NCBI RefSeq assembly: GCF_009674605.1
Contig: NZ_WKJO01000003.1
Span: forward strand, 1 to 64,000
Origin: Haloferax litoreum
Lineage (GTDB): Archaea; Halobacteriota; Halobacteria; Halobacteriales; Haloferacaceae
DNA length: 64,000 bases
Direction: 5' to 3'
A program made the translations under genes and the position numbers. Within the stretch, counting starts at the first letter, position 1, and each line of letters begins with the position of its first letter. Under the pieces are notes generated by a model. The model had not been told where the DNA came from. It made no database searches and was given only the letters and a program-made list of their open reading frames with translations. Of the stretch, positions 61,078 through 64,000 are shown piece after piece.

Positions 61078-62954
61078 CGTTGGACTAGTAGTTCGCCGCT
61101 CTTCGAGTAGGTGTAGCCTGCGTCCTCGAACAACGAGCGTGCACTGGAGGTGTCGAGCGACCCCGTTCGGTGGTTACCGACGAATCGCAGTTCGTCGAGG
61201 ACAGCGGTCCAACTCTCGCCGGTCGGAGAGAACTCTGTCGTCGCGAGCGGAGACATGACGCCGTAGGCGCGTCCGTCGAAGACCGATTCCGTGAGATACG
61301 GCCGGGCGACGAGTCGAGCAACCGCCCGCCTGAAACGAGGGTTGGTAAACGGTGGTTTTCGGAGGTTGTAACCGACGTGGTAACACCACTGAGAGACGCC
61401 GGTTCGGACGCTGATATCCGGTGTCGCTAAGGCCGATTTCACCGCGTCCGACGACAACAACCCAGCCGTCGCGTCGACGACACCGTCAGAGAGGAGTTTG
61501 ATGGCAGACCCGCCGGACGGAGCGACGATGAATTCCAAGCCATCGAACGCGAACCCCCCCTCGAAACGGGCGAGCGACTCGTCGAGTGTCTGCGTCGCCA
61601 AGAAGTGCGCGTCGAACGGTTCCAACGAGAGCGACTCACGAAACGACGTCCCAGTCACGCGAAATGGCCCGCTTCCGACCGGTTCGAGGTTGTTGCGAAC
61701 GAGCGCTTCGGTGACGCGTCCACCGTCGAGCCACGAGACACTCGTCGGGCGAGCGTACGGTTCCCAGACGTGTTCTGGGAGTATCGGCACCGACAACGCC
61801 CGGAGCGCGACAGCCTCGTCTACGTCACCGAAACCGAGATGGACCTCACGAGACGACGCCGCGGAGACCGAATCGACGAGTGACGCCCGACCACGATACT
61901 CTGGGGACGGGACGAGTTGGTCTAACGACCCGAGCGACGTGTCTGCCAAGAACCGGAAGGTGAATGCGACGTCCGCTGCCGTGATCGCGTTGCCATCGTG
62001 CCATTCGAGGTCGTCCCGGAGTCGAACCGAGAGCGTCGACGAGTCGTCGTCGAGCCAGTCCCACGACGCGGCCATCCACGGGTGCATCTCGTCGTCTAGC
62101 ACCCTCCCGAGTGAGTCGTAGACGAGTCGAATGAACGTCCCATCGGACCGGAACGGCGTCGAAAGCGGGTTGAGGTTCTCCGTCGGACGGGCGTCGGTCA
62201 TCGTCATTCGAAGTCGGTTCGTTGCCTGCGGCGCGTCAGTCGCCGTGTCTGTCGTCGCCGGTGTCGTCTGAGTGGATTCGTTCGTCGTCACGTTGCCCAC
62301 GGCCGCAGTAGGTGGGACTCGCGACGGGAATCGTCTGGTCTCGACCGGACGGGCACCGAGGTACGCTGCGACCGAGTGGATTGGTTCGTCTACCGGCCAG
62401 TCGACTCTGTCCGGTCTCGTCGCGCGGGCCGTGTGTGGTATCGCGACGGGAGTGAACGGTTGGTTCTCGGCGATTCGGTGTTGGGCGTCAGTGAGCGTCG
62501 AGGTTCGGACGACCCCGCGTTCGGTCTGCTGCCGTTCGAGAAGCGAGTCGAGCGACAGGTCGCCGTACCCGAACGGGTTTTGCCACCCGACGTCGGGCGC
62601 GTACCGAGAGTGGAGAAGCGGGCGGAGGAAGTCTGGGTCCCACGGGAGTGGGAATCGATAGACGTACACGTCGAAGTCGTGGTTCAAGAGCACAGACCGA
62701 AGCAGTTCTTCACGGCTCACCGGAACGACCGACGCCGAGATACCGACCCGTTGGAGTTGCGTGGCGAGGTATCGAGCGACTTTGGTCGCGACAGCGTCCG
62801 CGTCGGCGGGGACCGTCTTTATCGAAAACGAAAGTTGTTGCTGGTGGTCGCGGGAGAACGTCGACTCGAGTTGCCTGATGCAACCGCTGGTCAGACCGAC
62901 GCCTGTCAGGGCCAGAAGCGACCGTCTACTGAGTCGTGAAGTTGACATCGTCAC
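61074..62954 (-). CDS. SBP_bac_5-type solute-binding lipoprotein with apparent circular permutation
   Basis: A 626-aa exported protein with a Tat-type signal (R10-R11) and a lipobox ending at C25. Residues 40-200 (IKTVPADADAVATKVARYLA, FDVYVYRFPLPWDPDFL, NPFGYGDLSLDSLLE, ending in PIHSVAAYLG) look like the C-terminal lobe of family-5 solute-binding proteins. After a Thr-rich linker (about 205-246) come the N-terminal blocks (LRMTMTDARPTENLNPL, WHDGNAITAADVAFTFRFL) and the middle part, and the protein stops at LFEDAGYTYSKSGELL, just where the C-terminal lobe normally starts. Family-5 proteins bind peptides, nickel or sugars. No permease or ATPase is nearby; it overlaps the PAP2 gene by 4 bp. 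Confidence 0.78.
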   Translation of the reverse strand: MTMSTSRLSRRSLLALTGVGLTSGCIRQLESTFSRDHQQQLSFSIKTVPADADAVATKVARYLATQLQRVGISASVVPVSREELLRSVLLNHDFDVYVYRFPLPWDPDFLRPLLHSRYAPDVGWQNPFGYGDLSLDSLLERQQTERGVVRTSTLTDAQHRIAENQPFTPVAIPHTARATRPDRVDWPVDEPIHSVAAYLGARPVETRRFPSRVPPTAAVGNVTTNESTQTTPATTDTATDAPQATNRLRMTMTDARPTENLNPLSTPFRSDGTFIRLVYDSLGRVLDDEMHPWMAASWDWLDDDSSTLSVRLRDDLEWHDGNAITAADVAFTFRFLADTSLGSLDQLVPSPEYRGRASLVDSVSAASSREVHLGFGDVDEAVALRALSVPILPEHVWEPYARPTSVSWLDGGRVTEALVRNNLEPVGSGPFRVTGTSFRESLSLEPFDAHFLATQTLDESLARFEGGFAFDGLEFIVAPSGGSAIKLLSDGVVDATAGLLSSDAVKSALATPDISVRTGVSQWCYHVGYNLRKPPFTNPRFRRAVARLVARPYLTESVFDGRAYGVMSPLATTEFSPTGESWTAVLDELRFVGNHRTGSLDTSSARSLFEDAGYTYSKSGELLVQR

Positions 62955-63024
62955 GTGGAGGGCTGCTCGTCTCTATGTGCCTCTGAAGAGGGTTGGAGAC
63001 CTTATTACACGGTGCCTAACTATA

Positions 63025-64000
63025 TTAGACGCCCAGAAGGAGCGGCCACAGGAGGAGGGCCACCCAGAGACCGACGGCCGCCGGAAGTGCCACTCGCGTA
63101 CTCTCGTCTGTCGCAGCACGGCGTGCCCCGACCACCGCCAACAGACCGAGCGAGACGAGGAGCACGAAGCGGTGCAAGACGAGGTCAATTGGGACGACAC
63201 TGACGCCGACGAGGGCGAAATCGGCAACCAATCCGATGCCGTAGCCGAGGAATGCGAGACTGAACCAGCGTTCTGTCGCGGCATCTTTCGGGATACGAAG
63301 CGCGAGGTACGGCGGCGCAAACACGAACACAGGGTACAGAAGCCCTGCGATGACCTTCGGTTGATTCGGGGCGATGCCTTCGAGCGCGAGCGCTGCCGCT
63401 CTGACGACCAACGGGAGAGCAATCAGTGCCAAAAAGAGGGCGACGCTCCGCTGGAACCGGTCATCTGCGATGGGTGAGCGTTCGAGACGGTCGGTTGCAG
63501 TGTCGATATCGTCGGCGTCGATAGTCGTCGCGAGGAGGCCACCAACGCTTGCCACCACGAAGGCGAGCAGGGCGATGCTCGTCAGTCGGTGTGTCGACTC
63601 GGTTCCCAGTGAGAAGACGCCTGCGTCGAGAGCCTCGTCACGTTCCGCGTCGGCGTCGACTTCGCTCTCGACCGCCGTGTCCTCGACCGACGTATCGGAC
63701 GCAAGTTGTGGTGGTGCGAGTTCGGTGACCGTCACCCACCCATCGGCGTCGAAGACGCCGCCATTCCCGTACCGCTCTCGTCGGACGTCGACGACGGCCG
63801 GTTGGTCCATCAGGTCACGCTCGACGGTGTGTTGCGGGCCGGCCAGACTCGTCACCGTGTGTCTGAGGCGGAACCAATCCCAGTAGTCTCGATGGGCCTG
63901 AATCGCGGTCCACGAGGTATTTCGACTCCCGACACCGTAGAGGCGGAGGTGGACGCGACTGCCGAAGTACGTCCCGTCGTGAAGTTGCATGGACTCGTCG
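63025..64000 (-). CDS. Membrane protein of unknown function, cut at the window edge
   Basis: A partial gene; its stop is at 63025 and the frame stays open to the end of the window. An ATG at 63990 exists, but the codons before it (DES) have no stop, and the sequence there already reads like the inside of a domain (LHDGTYFGSRVHLRLYGVG). The visible part has a soluble beta-rich domain (to about residue 110 from the ATG), an acidic linker and at least five hydrophobic segments from about residue 135 on. Function not recognised. It is on the same strand as the solute-binding protein/PAP2 pair, 70 bp upstream of it, so all three may be one operon. Confidence 0.65.
   Translation of the reverse strand, partial: DESMQLHDGTYFGSRVHLRLYGVGSRNTSWTAIQAHRDYWDWFRLRHTVTSLAGPQHTVERDLMDQPAVVDVRRERYGNGGVFDADGWVTVTELAPPQLASDTSVEDTAVESEVDADAERDEALDAGVFSLGTESTHRLTSIALLAFVVASVGGLLATTIDADDIDTATDRLERSPIADDRFQRSVALFLALIALPLVVRAAALALEGIAPNQPKVIAGLLYPVFVFAPPYLALRIPKDAATERWFSLAFLGYGIGLVADFALVGVSVVPIDLVLHRFVLLVSLGLLAVVGARRAATDESTRVALPAAVGLWVALLLWPLLLGV

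Noticed and set aside
1-64000. tRNA, rRNA, CRISPR arrays, insertion sequences or integrases
   Set aside because: No T-arm-like GTTCGAATCC pattern, regular direct-repeat array, transposase or integrase motif was seen by reading.

Overview
The window is a GC-rich stretch of a haloarchaeal chromosome, most likely Halobacteria of the Haloferax/Halogeometricum type. The proteins are acidic (many D and E). Extracytoplasmic proteins carry twin-arginine lipoprotein signals. Archaeal TATA elements lie about 26-30 nt upstream of many start codons, as expected for leaderless mRNAs. Bat-type HTH_10 regulators and an F420/flavin LLM oxidoreductase also fit. I saw no rRNA, tRNA, CRISPR array, transposase or integrase.

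Layout. (1) 1-6 kb: a redox group (NosL lipoprotein, DoxX, thioredoxin, CoA-disulfide-reductase-like flavoprotein), then a DUF1028 protein and an FAD monooxygenase, and a very large REC-PAS-GAF-HTH_10 regulator at 6.1-9.0 kb. (2) 9.3-17.9 kb: an accessory catabolic block with an M24 peptidase-fold enzyme lacking canonical metal ligands, a tandem EthD protein with an HD-domain protein and a cupin, two membrane proteins of unknown function, and an EthD / TPP-enzyme / SDR operon divergent from an IclR regulator with repeated GTTCGAAC operators. (3) 18.6-41.8 kb: a large aryl-acid/CoA catabolic island. It contains beta-oxidation genes (enoyl-CoA hydratase, 3-hydroxyacyl-CoA dehydrogenase, thiolase), an SCP-x thiolase with an HMG-CoA-synthase-like/DUF35 fusion, two phenylacetate-CoA ligases (paaK), two PaaI-type thioesterases, a MaoC hydratase, an aldehyde dehydrogenase, a branched-chain-type ABC importer with fused permeases, the phenylacetyl-CoA epoxidase operon paaA-paaB-paaC-paaD plus a detached PaaD zinc ribbon, an HTH_10 regulator, a PaaG-like isomerase and an amidohydrolase. 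(4) 42-52.8 kb: housekeeping and stress genes (methyltransferase, rhodanese, FKBP, tandem UspA, cobalamin adenosyltransferase, ABC1 kinase, several membrane proteins). (5) 52.8-58.6 kb: a probable cell-surface group (six-hairpin-like protein, phosphodiesterase-family protein, FemAB-like acyltransferase), small genes and an AT-rich gap. (6) 59.4-64 kb: an enoyl-CoA hydratase, a PAP2/inositol-phosphorylceramide-synthase-like protein overlapping an unusual solute-binding lipoprotein, and a membrane protein cut by the window edge.

How it works together (inference from family knowledge). The ABC importer would bring in an aryl acid and PaaK would activate it. PaaABCD would epoxidise phenylacetyl-CoA and PaaG would isomerise it. 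A split PaaZ (separate MaoC hydratase and aldehyde dehydrogenase) would open and oxidise the ring, and the hydratase, dehydrogenase and thiolase would finish to acetyl-CoA and succinyl-CoA. No PaaE reductase is visible, so the electron donor to the epoxidase must lie elsewhere.

Most striking observations: a solute-binding protein (61074-62954) whose C-terminal lobe appears to have moved to the N-terminus (apparent circular permutation); an M24 enzyme with replaced metal ligands; a cysteine-less HMG-CoA-synthase-like/DUF35 fusion; a PaaC that still carries both ExxH motifs; a split PaaD; and a 726-bp gap between convergent genes carrying the same palindromes as the IclR promoter.
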